Below are positions 7,800 through 16,542 of a DNA stretch of 64,000 nucleotides, in pieces (position 1 is the first letter of the stretch; each line of letters opens with the position of its first letter). The DNA comes from Bin55 sp963664665 (GTDB lineage Bacteria; Pseudomonadota; Gammaproteobacteria; Pseudomonadales; Azotimanducaceae). The translations under genes and the position numbers were made by a program. The notes beneath the pieces were generated by a model. It had not been told where the DNA came from. It made no database searches and worked only from the letters and a program-made list of their open reading frames with translations. Location: NCBI GenBank assembly GCA_963664665.2, contig CAXXMH010000004.1, positions 1,364,001 to 1,428,000 of the forward strand, given 5' to 3'.

Positions 7800-9008
7800 T
7801 CAGACGAGATGTCTGTACTGTTCCGGTGGCGACGTCAGTGATTGATTCGCTTCCTTGCGAACATGACCAAGACTATGGTTCAGCCCTGCTCCGGCTGGCC
7901 AAACGCCCGGTTCCTCGTGAACGTATCGACAAATGTGCTTGCCGTGCTCGCTCAGAGTTTCCCAGACCTTATACGGCATGGTCTTACCGTGGTTTGGACC
8001 TGCGATCCATGGCGCGCCGTATTCCACGTTGGGTAATGAACGAATTTCACGACTCAGATTCGGCGTCGCACCATGCCACGCACGATTGTCGCGAATCACG
8101 CCCGCCCCAGCTTTAGCTCCGACGAGCGTGCACATTCTCATCCATTCCGGTTCTTCTGTCGGGGGCGGTGGTTGTCGAGCAGCCGTTTGAGACCCGGGGA
8201 TCTGCCTGATTGGACCGTTCTCCCAAGTCAGGTCGCTCATGACGAAGTTGATGGTGATGATCGCCGGTGTACGATCGCATATCAGTCGCTTCGTGCGGTC
8301 CTCGATTTCACCTGTATCTTCATCGCGACGTATCTCAATACCAAGTGCTTCAGCTTGTTCGATGCGCTTTTCAGGTAGGTTGAAACGCTCATAAACGTCT
8401 GAGTGTAGATGCTGATACTCGACAGCACCAGGAAGGCATAGATCGCCGCCGGCGCCGACAACGACGTAATCCGGTCCGCCAAAGAGCTTCTTCAATATCG
8501 GCGTGGTCGTCTCAAGATCGACCATTGATGCCCAAGCGTCATCGTGAAGCAGTTGTCGCGAAGACGAAGTCGTTCCATAGCTATAGCGGTGAGGAAGTCG
8601 ATTGGACTCCGTGATGTATTTGCGACCATCTTCGCCGTCCGGACGCAGTATCTCGCGAAGAACTCGACTACTTCCTTCACGAAATTTTGCGAGGTTTTCT
8701 TCATTAAGGAGGTCCCGTACGACGACGAAGCCATCCCGCCAGAAGATTGTGGCCGCGCGTTCAAGTTCATCGGGATCACAAATATCTAATTCGTGGTAAC
8801 CGTTGTGTTGTTGCAACTTTTGACGCAGTGCTTCGACGCTTGGGTCGTCGTATACGCGAGCCTTTGGTGCGTACGGGTCAGCGATGCCAAATCCTCGCTT
8901 CGCGTCAGGAACGTTACCGTGTTCGTCTAGGGTTTCGTTGATCGGCGTGTTGGCGTCCCAACCGACGTCCGTTTCTCCCCAAACCAATAGGGATTCGCTG
9001 TCTTTCAT
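7800..9008 (-). CDS. Phytanoyl-CoA dioxygenase (PhyH) family oxygenase
   Basis: A 402-residue Fe(II)/2-oxoglutarate-dependent oxygenase of the PhyH family. The iron facial triad is intact: HLHSD in EYQHLHSDVYERF supplies HxD and RAWHGATPN supplies the distal His; an Arg shortly after (SREIR) could bind 2-oxoglutarate. The second half of the fold shows ENGPIRQIPGSQT, the variant of the usual ENGATRVIPGSH. The substrate is unknown. It stands alone between divergent accessory genes. Start ATG 9008; the upstream minus-strand sequence has no strong Shine-Dalgarno site. Confidence 0.85.
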   Translation of the reverse strand: MKDSESLLVWGETDVGWDANTPINETLDEHGNVPDAKRGFGIADPYAPKARVYDDPSVEALRQKLQQHNGYHELDICDPDELERAATIFWRDGFVVVRDLLNEENLAKFREGSSRVLREILRPDGEDGRKYITESNRLPHRYSYGTTSSSRQLLHDDAWASMVDLETTTPILKKLFGGPDYVVVGAGGDLCLPGAVEYQHLHSDVYERFNLPEKRIEQAEALGIEIRRDEDTGEIEDRTKRLICDRTPAIITINFVMSDLTWENGPIRQIPGSQTAARQPPPPTEEPEWMRMCTLVGAKAGAGVIRDNRAWHGATPNLSREIRSLPNVEYGAPWIAGPNHGKTMPYKVWETLSEHGKHICRYVHEEPGVWPAGAGLNHSLGHVRKEANQSLTSPPEQYRHLV

Positions 9009-9139
9009 TTTGATCGGTAGTCTCTGACTCCAGAAATCTAGGCACGTTACAACGTGCCACGAGCACGCGAGATTTTATGAATATGGTTCGATTTGGCTAA
9101 ACATGAACACCGCTTCGACTGCGCTTCGAGCTGCTTGAA

Positions 9140-9292
9140 AGGCGGATGAGTAGTCGAGCAAATCACGAATTACGACGATGAGAATGGACAGCGATGCGAA
9201 CCGTGACGTGGCTGACTCTTGCTTATACGCGGTATTTTCAAGAGTCGTGGCCATTCGTGGTCAAATCACCAAACTCTTGTGGATCGAGAACA
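9140..9292 (+). repeat. Dispersed imperfect repeat, copy 1
   Basis: About 150 bases resembling 10933-11100. Shared blocks include GACGTGGC, ATTCGTGGTC/CTTCGTGGTC and the 19-mer CCAAACTCTTGTGGATCGA. It coincides with a small open frame (9178-9351). Confidence 0.7.
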
Positions 9293-9351
9293 GTCCTACG
9301 GTTCAGAATTCTCATTCATCTGATCCTCACCGTGAAGGTAAAGCACTCTAA
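9178..9351 (+). CDS. Possible small protein, 57 aa, paralogous to 10946-11134
   Basis: A short frame starting ATG 9178 (MRMDSDANRDVAD) and ending TAA 9351. Residues 4-38 align with residues 14-48 of the frame at 10946-11134: RDVAD, YA, FSR, RG and TKLLWIE are shared. Some differences are silent (CGT/CGC, GCT/GCA), others are not. No family is recognised. It may be a true small protein, or only a repeat remnant that happens to stay open. Confidence 0.3.
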   Translation: MRMDSDANRDVADSCLYAVFSRVVAIRGQITKLLWIENSPTVQNSHSSDPHREGKAL

Positions 9352-9688
9352 GTTTTTGATTTGATTGGACCCTACGTTTAGTTTGCATGCTACACCCCTC
9401 CTTTGCCTGGCTTCTTGCGACACCGAAACTGTCGGCTCTGGAGTAGCTGGTTTAATGCGCCTGAAGCGAGAAAGATCCCCAGAACGCATTCCCGAAGAGC
9501 CTTTCACTGCGCCCAACTCTTTTTATAAGCTTCTTGAGACAGGCAGTTCTCTTGCCGCTTGCCAGGACTTTTTATCGCGTGAACTCTGCTCGAGGAACCA
9601 CAGAACGACTCTCGGAGCGTCTCTCGAGAGAATTAGGAGACCGCAGCTTCTAAAATTATTGGCGTGTAGAAAGCTAGGTATAGTCGCG
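9352..9688. other. Gap without a recognisable gene
   Basis: A frame from 9365 runs in phase into the DUF2188 gene, but its first ~108 residues have no domain-like pattern and the DUF2188 domain starts cleanly at ATG 9689. I take this stretch as the upstream region of the DUF2188 pair. Confidence 0.5.
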
Positions 9689-9895
9689 ATGACCAGCAAG
9701 GGGCAACATGTCGTACCGCGGGACGGAAAGTGGGCAGTCCGTAAAACCGGATCTGTGCGCGTGACACGCCGCTACGACACGAAAGAAGAAGCTATCGTTG
9801 CGGCACGAGAGATCGCTCGAAAACAGCAAACCGATGTATTAATTCACGACCGACATGGCCAGCTCCGAGAGCGTAACTCGTACGGCAGCTACTGA
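9689..9895 (+). CDS. DUF2188 domain protein
   Basis: A 68-residue protein (MTSKGQHVVPRDGKWAVRKT) that matches the small DUF2188 fold: HVVPRDGKWAV, then RYDTKEEAIVAAREIARKQQ and DVLIHDRHGQLRERNSYG, covering the entire domain. DUF2188 proteins are small cytoplasmic proteins of unknown function. The stop TGA (9893-9895) overlaps a CTG at 9892 that is the only sensible start of the next gene, implying a coupled pair. A longer frame to 9365 exists but adds no recognisable sequence. Confidence 0.8.
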   Translation: MTSKGQHVVPRDGKWAVRKTGSVRVTRRYDTKEEAIVAAREIARKQQTDVLIHDRHGQLRERNSYGSY

Positions 9896-10554
9896 GTTCC
9901 ATCGAAGAGTTAGATGCTACGTCGAAAGATGATGGCAAATTCGCGGGCAACGTATTCGTAAACTGCCCGTTCGACGACGACTACAAACCCATTCTACGGG
10001 CACTTTTGTTCTGCTTGGTCAGGCTCGGGTTGCGACCCCGTATCGCCACGGAGAGAAGCGACTCCGGGGAGGGACGGCTTGAGAAGATCCTCGAACTGGT
10101 GGCATCGTCGAAATACTCAATTCACGACCTCAGTAGATGTCAGGCGCACGAGGAGGGCGAGTACTATCGTCTGATCATGCCCTTTGAGCTTGGGCTCGAC
10201 TTCGGTTGCCGCCGGTTCGGGGGCGGACAGCTAGCCAGCAAGATTATTCTGGTGTTGGAGGAGGAACGATTCCGGTACCAATCAGCGATATCTGATCTTG
10301 CCGGGTGCGACATCGAAGCACATCACGGGGAACATGCTATTGCCGTGAGGAAGGTGCGGAATTGGCTGGTCGGCATGGGAGGTTTCGAGGCAATCGGTGC
10401 AGCCCGGATCGCTGCTGATTACGAGGACTTTCAGCAGTGGCATATCGACAGGCAGCAGACGGCCGGATTCTCGGATGATGACATCGCTGACTACTCGACT
10501 GCGGAGCTTCTTGCAGCGATGTTCGATTGGGACAAAATACGGCAACGCGCATGA
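9892..10554 (+). CDS. Conserved TIR-like hypothetical protein, non-canonical CTG start proposed
   Basis: The homologous part clearly begins upstream of the first TTG (10006): codons from 9952 read VFVNCPFDDDYKPILRALLF, the conserved N-terminus of this family. No ATG, GTG or TTG is in frame between the stop at 9874 and 10006. CTG at 9892, overlapping the DUF2188 stop as CTGA, is the likely start (220 aa). Later motifs are SDSGEGRLEKI, SKYSIHDLSRCQA and MPFELGLDFGCRRFGGGQLA. The alternation of strands and helices (VFVNCPF...RIATE...YSIHDLS) resembles a TIR/nucleoside-hydrolase fold, which is inference. It pairs with DUF2188, so an effector-plus-partner module is possible. Confidence 0.65.
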   Translation: MSSIEELDATSKDDGKFAGNVFVNCPFDDDYKPILRALLFCLVRLGLRPRIATERSDSGEGRLEKILELVASSKYSIHDLSRCQAHEEGEYYRLIMPFELGLDFGCRRFGGGQLASKIILVLEEERFRYQSAISDLAGCDIEAHHGEHAIAVRKVRNWLVGMGGFEAIGAARIAADYEDFQQWHIDRQQTAGFSDDDIADYSTAELLAAMFDWDKIRQRA

Positions 10555-10932
10555 TGCCGGCTTGGCTTTAGCCACATCAGCACGAACTTGAATCCTCCGT
10601 AGATGTGCGAGGTATGATGAACATTGATCCAATCTAGCTGACCCGAATCCATCATACCTCCTCTATCGAGTATTCGACCGGATCGCTACTGTCGATCGGC
10701 GGGCGGTTGCCTACTTCAGTCGCCTTAAATGGTCTTCTCTTGACCTGATAGTGTCGGATTCGTGTAAAAACAGGTGCTCACTGACACCAAAATCTAACTG
10801 ACTGCCCGCAAGATTCGAAGCTCGACGTCTGCCGTATTCAGCCGCGTGTGCGTCACTGCATCGAGTGCCTGCTTGTTTCTTCGAATGATTTAGAGTCAAT
10901 GACTTTGTTGAACGAATCGTCAATGTCAGGAG
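10555..10932. other. Gap without a gene; contains an 11-bp inverted repeat
   Basis: No convincing frame. The only structure seen is GAGGTATGATG at 10609-10619 and its exact complement at 10650-10660. Confidence 0.5.
10609..10660. repeat. 11-bp inverted repeat with 30-base spacer
   Basis: GAGGTATGATG and CATCATACCTC flank 30 bases, 55 bases past the stop of the TIR-like gene. There is no T-run after it, so a simple terminator is unlikely; a protein-binding site or element scar is possible. Confidence 0.55.
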
Positions 10933-11100
10933 AGCCGCATGAAGAGTGACTGAGTATTCACACAAATTACGAAGTATGGCAGTGAGAACGGACATTGGTG
11001 CCAGCCGCGACGTGGCAGACTTTTATTCGTACGCTACATTCTCAAGAACCGTAACCCTTCGTGGTCGTGACACCAAACTCTTGTGGATCGAGGACTGTCT
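10933..11100 (+). repeat. Dispersed imperfect repeat, copy 2
   Basis: Counterpart of 9140-9292, lying directly upstream of an exported-protein gene. See copy 1 for the shared blocks. Confidence 0.7.
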
Positions 11101-11134
11101 TATTAGTTGGATTCCTAGCTCATCAATTGCATGA
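10946..11134 (+). CDS. Possible small protein, 62 aa, coupled to the next gene
   Basis: A GTG-started frame (10946) whose TGA overlaps the ATG of the exported protein (ATGA at 11131-11134). Residues 14-48 (RTDIGASRDVADFYSYATF and on to TKLLWIED) resemble the frame at 9178-9351. No signal peptide or known domain is seen. The stop-start overlap favours a coding role, but a repeat that by chance ends here is equally possible. Confidence 0.35.
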   Translation: MTEYSHKLRSMAVRTDIGASRDVADFYSYATFSRTVTLRGRDTKLLWIEDCLISWIPSSSIA

Positions 11135-11757
11135 AGACTGTCAAAACGCTATTACTCGTTCCGTTGATCGCCGTATCGCTCGTCGTCACGAGTGGATCGC
11201 AACACAATCTGGTGTTTGAATGCGGTTCGATATTCAATGCCGAGACGACACTTGAGAGTCTGATTCAAGAATTTGGCGCTGTGAATGTGATCGAGGCGGA
11301 GATACACGAAGATGAAGGCTTCTACGAACATGGTGCTCTCATATTTCCTGGTTCACAAGCTGAGTTGCAAGTGTTTTGGCACGATCCTGAAACCAGGCAG
11401 TCGTTGCGCAAGGTTCGTGTTCAAGGTGACCACAGTGCGTGGCAGACGCCAGATGGGCTGAAACTCGGTCTGGACCTCCAGTCTATTGAGGCAATCAATC
11501 GAAGACCTTTCAGGTTGGTAGGATTCGGATGGGATTACGGTGGAACCGTAGGTTCGTGGGAGAACGGCGACCTGGGAGCATCCTCAAGTGAGTCATGTCG
11601 TCTTGTCGTCAGATTAGGCGAAGATTCCTCGAAAGATTCCTGGGAAGTTATTCGAAAGCATTGGAGTGTGAATGGATCGGATACGTTCTCATCAGGACAC
11701 CCCACGATGCAGCTGATGAATCCCAAGATTCGTGAACTTTCGCTCTTTCTCAAGTAG
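11131..11757 (+). CDS. Exported hypothetical protein
   Basis: A 208-residue protein with an N-terminal signal peptide (MKTVKTLLLVPLIAVSLVVT, cleavage around residue 22-25). The mature part is beta-rich with conserved-looking stretches GALIFPGSQAELQVFWHD, GLKLGLDLQSIEAINRRPF and GFGWDYGGTVGSW. This resembles small periplasmic proteins of unknown function found in many Gram-negatives; I cannot name a family. It should act in the periplasm or outer membrane. Confidence 0.7.
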   Translation: MKTVKTLLLVPLIAVSLVVTSGSQHNLVFECGSIFNAETTLESLIQEFGAVNVIEAEIHEDEGFYEHGALIFPGSQAELQVFWHDPETRQSLRKVRVQGDHSAWQTPDGLKLGLDLQSIEAINRRPFRLVGFGWDYGGTVGSWENGDLGASSSESCRLVVRLGEDSSKDSWEVIRKHWSVNGSDTFSSGHPTMQLMNPKIRELSLFLK

Positions 11758-12103
11758 ATCTAAATAGTAAGTGAAGGCGTAAATTAAGAGCCGCTGTGCG
11801 CAGTCTCTGTTATGTGACTACGATTCCATCGGCCTGTTCGTGAGAGGTTTGGGCCGTTGCGCGACCGCCGTAGTCTCGAGACTGGAGCATATTTCAGCTC
11901 GCCCGTCGAATTCAACGGTCTGTTCGCGGAATGAGGCCGTTTGGGTACTTCAGTTCCCTGGATGATCCCGCTGACACTCTGGGTCAAACCTAGGTCGAAA
12001 TAGGTTCTGCAGATGACTCGTCGCATGTAGCGCGTGAGATCGAGACCAATCCAACGCAATCCGCAAAGCAAGTCTCATCCTCAATGAATCCAAGTGATTA
12101 CTG
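11758..12103. other. Gap without a recognisable gene
   Basis: No HTH (HipB-like) gene is visible before the HipA-type gene. Only minus-strand shadow frames occur. Nothing structural stands out apart from the short palindrome GTCTCGAGAC near 11872. Confidence 0.5.
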
Positions 12104-13402
12104 ATGGCGAAGAAAACAAAGATCACAGTGGCTTTAGGTTGTGACCTGCACATCGTCGGTGAACTGATCTTCGAGAGTGAGCAGGGTCGCCAACATTCCG
12201 CGTTCCGTTATCACGACGATTGGCTGGAAAGTTCTGCCGGGTTTGCTTTGTCACCCGCTATGCCTTTGCGCACGGGGTGGGAGACCTTTTCTGGCTTGGC
12301 CCAACGCTGCTTGCCAGATCCGATTTCCGACACGGCGCCAGATAGTTGGGGTAGGGGAGTGGTCCGCGCCTATTTAGGAAACGAAGCTGATGAGTCGCAG
12401 ATGCTCCTCGCCGCTAACGATGCGAAGAGGACAGGTGCGTTACGCTATTTTGATGAAGGAGGCGAGATTCAATCAACCACATCCTCGCCAGTAGGTAGAA
12501 GGCTTACTCTCGTTGACCTCAGAGAATTGAACGCGCACTTTGAACGCGGCGATGAGGACTTAGCGCTGATCGCTGGGAAGCTGCGCGGTACTGGAGATAG
12601 TCTGGGTGGTGCGAGACCTAAATCCGCGATCTGTGCCGGCGACAGTCATGCCATAGCGAAGTACACCTCGGAGCGCGATTCGATGCCGGTTGAACGCATG
12701 GAGGTTGCGACGCTCCGTCTCGCCGGCGAAGTTGGCGTGCGCGCTTCGCGAGCAACACTTGAATTTCAGGAATCAGACTATCCGGTAGCTGTCATTCGTC
12801 GTTTTGACAGGATCGGTGAAAAACGAGTGCACTACATTTCAGGACGCAGCTTTCTAAATAGACGTGCGTCGGATGCACCTGCTTTCTATTCTGATTTGGT
12901 AGAAGTGATGCGCGGAAACTGTGGTGAAGGAGAACACGCTCTAGCGGAGATCCGAGAGCTATATCGACGCGTAGTGTTTACGATCCTCGTGTCGAACAAA
13001 GATGACCACCTAAAAAACCACGGATTCTTACACAGAGGTAGTTCTCGCTGGGCGCTTTCACCTGTGTTTGACATCAACCCTCAACCCTATCGACAGAAGC
13101 AACTCAAGACAGGTATAAGCGAATTGAGCGGATTTGAACCGTCAATTGAAGCGTTGATTGAAGCTTCTCCCCTCTTTGAAATAGAGGAAGAGGATGCTTC
13201 GTCCATGGTTTTCTCGATGGCACAAACAATCCGCGATCGATGGAGAGAGTTGTGCACGGAGGTAGGGATGACATCACGGGCGATCGATCAGTATTCACCA
13301 GCGTTCGATCATCGGGAAATGGACGCCGCTTTACGAATCGGTCAAGCCAAGGTGACTTCTCACCAGATGAAAGAACCGACTAAGAGCGAAGATATCTCGT
13401 GA
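12104..13402 (+). CDS. HipA-type serine/threonine kinase, orphan
   Basis: A 432-residue HipA-family protein. HipA toxins phosphorylate translation factors such as glutamyl-tRNA synthetase. The HipA N-terminal domain spans roughly residues 1-110 (LPDPISDTAPDSWGRG is typical); the kinase domain has the Gly-rich GDSLGGARPKS, the lysine strand HAIAKYTSE, the catalytic loop NKDDHLKNHGFL and the metal-binding SPVFDINP. All key residues appear intact. No HipB-like antitoxin is adjacent on either side; instead a phosphoesterase follows after 28 bases, suggesting co-transcription. Confidence 0.88.
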   Translation: MAKKTKITVALGCDLHIVGELIFESEQGRQHSAFRYHDDWLESSAGFALSPAMPLRTGWETFSGLAQRCLPDPISDTAPDSWGRGVVRAYLGNEADESQMLLAANDAKRTGALRYFDEGGEIQSTTSSPVGRRLTLVDLRELNAHFERGDEDLALIAGKLRGTGDSLGGARPKSAICAGDSHAIAKYTSERDSMPVERMEVATLRLAGEVGVRASRATLEFQESDYPVAVIRRFDRIGEKRVHYISGRSFLNRRASDAPAFYSDLVEVMRGNCGEGEHALAEIRELYRRVVFTILVSNKDDHLKNHGFLHRGSSRWALSPVFDINPQPYRQKQLKTGISELSGFEPSIEALIEASPLFEIEEEDASSMVFSMAQTIRDRWRELCTEVGMTSRAIDQYSPAFDHREMDAALRIGQAKVTSHQMKEPTKSEDIS

Positions 13403-13430
13403 AACTGCGAATCGATCGGAATTTGCACGA

Positions 13431-14174
13431 GTGAGAATACAAATCGCGTCTGATTTGCATCTAGAGTTTAAAGGCGGCGCGAGCGGATCTCGGCTAGAAG
13501 CCGTAGATCGTGACTTGCTTGTGCTGGCGGGGGATATCGCGGTCGGACGTGGCGCGAAGTCCTTCATTTCGGATCAATTACAAATCTCACCTGTGGTGTA
13601 CGTTCCCGGCAATCATGAGTATTACGGTGGATTTAGAAGGAATGATTTAGACGCATGGTGGCGCGATGTCGCAGCGCAAGAGCTAGTTGGACTCCATTAC
13701 CTGTCGTTGGATGAAGTCGTGATCCATGGAGTTCGGATAAAAGGCGCTACTTGGTATTCGGACTTTTGGGGAGGCGACGGGCGCTTTGCGAGAATGGGTA
13801 TCGCTGACTTTCGCCCACCACATAACCAACCTGACGATTGGGGAATCCAGGAGCATAAATCTGCGCACGAATTTGCGACATCTTGGTTACAGATGGGTGA
13901 ATACGCCGATGTAGTCGTGACTCACTTCCCGCCGTCGTTGCAAGCGATCGGTGGGTCATTCAGAGATCCGACTAATCCGTTGAGCTTGCTGAATTCCTAC
14001 TTTATCAATGACAAAGAAAACTTAGTTCGCGAGCTGAGTCCGAAGTTATGGATCTCAGGTCACACTCATGTCGCGTACGACTACATGGTAGGTAGCTGCC
14101 GGTGTGTGGCAAACCCTTGCGGGTACCCAGGCGAGAGAAATCAGTTTGAGTCTGCGAAGATCATCGAAGTGTGA
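13431..14174 (+). CDS. Calcineurin-like metallophosphoesterase
   Basis: A 247-residue cytoplasmic protein from GTG 13431. All metal-binding blocks of the family are present: SDLHLEF (D-x-H), LAGDIAVG (GD), GNHEYYGG (GNHE), VVTHFPPS (H) and SGHTHVAYD (GHxH). The substrate could be a nucleotide, RNA or phosphoprotein. It lies 28 bases after the HipA-type kinase in the same direction, so it may reverse or modify what the kinase does; that is inference from position only. Confidence 0.88.
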   Translation: MRIQIASDLHLEFKGGASGSRLEAVDRDLLVLAGDIAVGRGAKSFISDQLQISPVVYVPGNHEYYGGFRRNDLDAWWRDVAAQELVGLHYLSLDEVVIHGVRIKGATWYSDFWGGDGRFARMGIADFRPPHNQPDDWGIQEHKSAHEFATSWLQMGEYADVVVTHFPPSLQAIGGSFRDPTNPLSLLNSYFINDKENLVRELSPKLWISGHTHVAYDYMVGSCRCVANPCGYPGERNQFESAKIIEV

Positions 14175-14298
14175 TCTCGGCATTGATGTGCATCGGTTAC
14201 GCTAAACACACGGGGAATAAAAACCTTCTTGGTTACCGTATGCGACGGCGGGAAATAAGAAGCGACTGTTTGTTTTTACTTGCGTAGCTTGTGGACGC

Positions 14299-16143
14299 TC
14301 ATTCGCGTGAGGTAGCAATCAATTCTTCGGGTTCTGCCATCGACTCAAGTTTTCTGACTTGTTGATCGCTAAGGTGCTTCTTCCTTCCATTGAAATTAAG
14401 GATCTCGCTTGCCGCATATGACCGGAATTTGCGTGGCACTAGCTGGAGGTTGTCATACAGGGAGACGAGGTCTTGGTGTGCCCAACGATTGATCATCGAT
14501 TTGAAGTATTCATCTCGATGTTCTCTTGAGATTCTGTCTCCGTATCTCAGCGCTTCATTCGGGTCGCGTAAGGCTAATTCTGCACCAATTTCGTGTTGCA
14601 ACCATCTTCGGGATTCTCCTTTGATGTTTTGCACGTAATCAATGGCGCGATCTAAGTCCGATCTGATTAGATGACCAGCAACCCGCTGCACGAGCCTATC
14701 TCTTAGTGTTCCTTCGTAATTACCAGCAAATGTCTGAGCGGCTTCGAAGTCTTGCTTCAAGAATTTCGAGAACGTGTTGGACCAAATCGAAAGGTCGCTT
14801 CGATCGCTTTCATCGAAGTCGTCATACATTAGCCAATCAAACGCAGCTTCCGCATCGACAGATGACCAACGATTCACGATCTCGTCCCTTGCGGACATCC
14901 GTAACGTGTGTGTAGCTAAGTTTTGTGCGTATTGGATCGCCTCTTCGGGCGCGTCGACCGCTATTCTCCCAATCGCTTTAGTAACTGCGGATTCTCGATA
15001 CTGACTCGGCAACGTTGATGCCTCCGCTAGCAATCCTCTAGCATCTCTGTTAGCCCACGTCTGCACCACCGAAGAACGAATATCGTCGCCGCCTAGTCGA
15101 TTGCCATACTCGATCGACGCTTCGAATGCTTGTTGGGGATCCATGTTCGCCCAAATCCGAAATACGACATCTGACGCCCACTGGCCATCACTATCGTTGG
15201 GGAAGTTTGAAACAGCGTCTAGCACCGAGGCCGGGGTAGCAGTCTTGGAGCCGATAGCGTTCCAAATTAGGTTACTCAAGACGAATCGTCTGGTGTTCGC
15301 GTTTTCAATCGACTCATGGATTTCCGAGAGGATGACAGGACCTTCTAGTTCAAACCAATGTCTGACGATATTCAATAGATCGGTGTTGAGTTCCTGGATG
15401 TTCGTTGTATCACGAATCCGCTCGTAAAACGTAGTTCGTGGATCGACTTTTGATGCATCGCTGCGAATGGACGCTACTGTGGCCGCAATCCAGTCATCAC
15501 TTGGTCCGATCTCTTGAGCAAGTTGTGCGCGTTGATCCGGGGAGAGATCGTCGCTCCGCCACATAATGGCTGATGCCGCCGCGAATCCAAATACCTGAGG
15601 TAGTGCCTCAATAGCCGCCGAGGCTGCCTCCCGATCGATGACCGTCCACTCATTGAAGATCGACCGTATCAGGTTTGACTTCTCCTGCACTGTTAGCTGA
15701 TTGAGTGCTAGAGCTCGATCTAGCGCCTTGTTCGGATTCACTGCTGCGTACCGTCCGAAGATGATGGAGAGCGCGGCTACGCGTTGATTTCTCGAGGCTA
15801 TGGAGAAACTCTCATTGATGTATCGTTCAAGGTCCGCTTCATCGGCTCGCGAAAGGAGCAGATACATCGATGCGCTTTGATCGAAATCACTTGGTAATTT
15901 AGTTGAGTCGAGGACCGATTGGACGTGCAGGCTTGAATCGAGGTCGGTCTCGTGCGCTTCAAGAATAACCAGCTGAGAAACGACATTGGAATCGAGTGTA
16001 GTCTCAGTGGCAGGTAAGCTCAGAGTAAGGGCTTGCGGTGACCTCTCTTCACCGAGCCACAGGAAAACCGATACACCAACAGCGAATCCGCCGAGCAGAG
16101 CGCCAGCTATTCCGGCAGTGGTTACGGCGACGCTGGTACGCAT
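14299..16143 (-). CDS. Exported alpha-helical repeat protein, paralogue A
   Basis: A 614-residue protein anchored or exported by an N-terminal hydrophobic segment (about residues 8-30). The rest is acidic and helical, built of loosely repeated units with W-x-x-x-D and AA motifs, such as FNEWTVIDREAASAAIEALP, RIWANMDPQQAFEASIEYG and WSSVDAEAAFDWLM, which suggests an alpha-solenoid in the periplasm. No catalytic motif is seen. It is clearly paralogous along its whole length to the gene at 16543-18354, including the last line LESMAE, so they arose by tandem duplication. Confidence 0.75.
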   Translation of the reverse strand: MRTSVAVTTAGIAGALLGGFAVGVSVFLWLGEERSPQALTLSLPATETTLDSNVVSQLVILEAHETDLDSSLHVQSVLDSTKLPSDFDQSASMYLLLSRADEADLERYINESFSIASRNQRVAALSIIFGRYAAVNPNKALDRALALNQLTVQEKSNLIRSIFNEWTVIDREAASAAIEALPQVFGFAAASAIMWRSDDLSPDQRAQLAQEIGPSDDWIAATVASIRSDASKVDPRTTFYERIRDTTNIQELNTDLLNIVRHWFELEGPVILSEIHESIENANTRRFVLSNLIWNAIGSKTATPASVLDAVSNFPNDSDGQWASDVVFRIWANMDPQQAFEASIEYGNRLGGDDIRSSVVQTWANRDARGLLAEASTLPSQYRESAVTKAIGRIAVDAPEEAIQYAQNLATHTLRMSARDEIVNRWSSVDAEAAFDWLMYDDFDESDRSDLSIWSNTFSKFLKQDFEAAQTFAGNYEGTLRDRLVQRVAGHLIRSDLDRAIDYVQNIKGESRRWLQHEIGAELALRDPNEALRYGDRISREHRDEYFKSMINRWAHQDLVSLYDNLQLVPRKFRSYAASEILNFNGRKKHLSDQQVRKLESMAEPEELIATSRE

Positions 16144-16542
16144 ATTGCTGTCCTTGTCGAATGCTCCGACAACGAAATACTAATCAGGCGTGTTTACTCA
16201 GCGAAACATCCTGAGAGGACTAGCGTACGGTCGTGGCGGTTGATTGGCTCGACAGATTCGCTGCTGAACGCCGTTTGTTCATCTAGCCTAGTCGAGAATC
16301 GCTCATAAATAATGCGTGAGTGGTTAATCAGAAATCTGAAATACTCGGCGAGGCGCGACGGAAAACGATACCGCGAAGTACTTTCGGCTGTACGTGCTGA
16401 ATAGTCGCCTTGCGATAACGTGACGTGCCGATTCGCGAGCGTGTGCAGGATTACTAGACTCGTTGATCACAAGCTAGCTGCAATGATTTAATCCGCTTGT
16501 TGGGTCTGAGCTAGTTAACCGCCATTACTCTAGATGAATAGA
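16144..16542. other. Gap between the two paralogues, no gene seen
   Basis: Four hundred bases without a convincing frame. It probably contains the promoter of paralogue A and the end of transcription of paralogue B. Confidence 0.5.

Noticed and set aside
9365..9688. N-terminal extension of the DUF2188 protein
   Set aside because: No domain-like sequence before ATG 9689, and DUF2188 proteins are normally this short.
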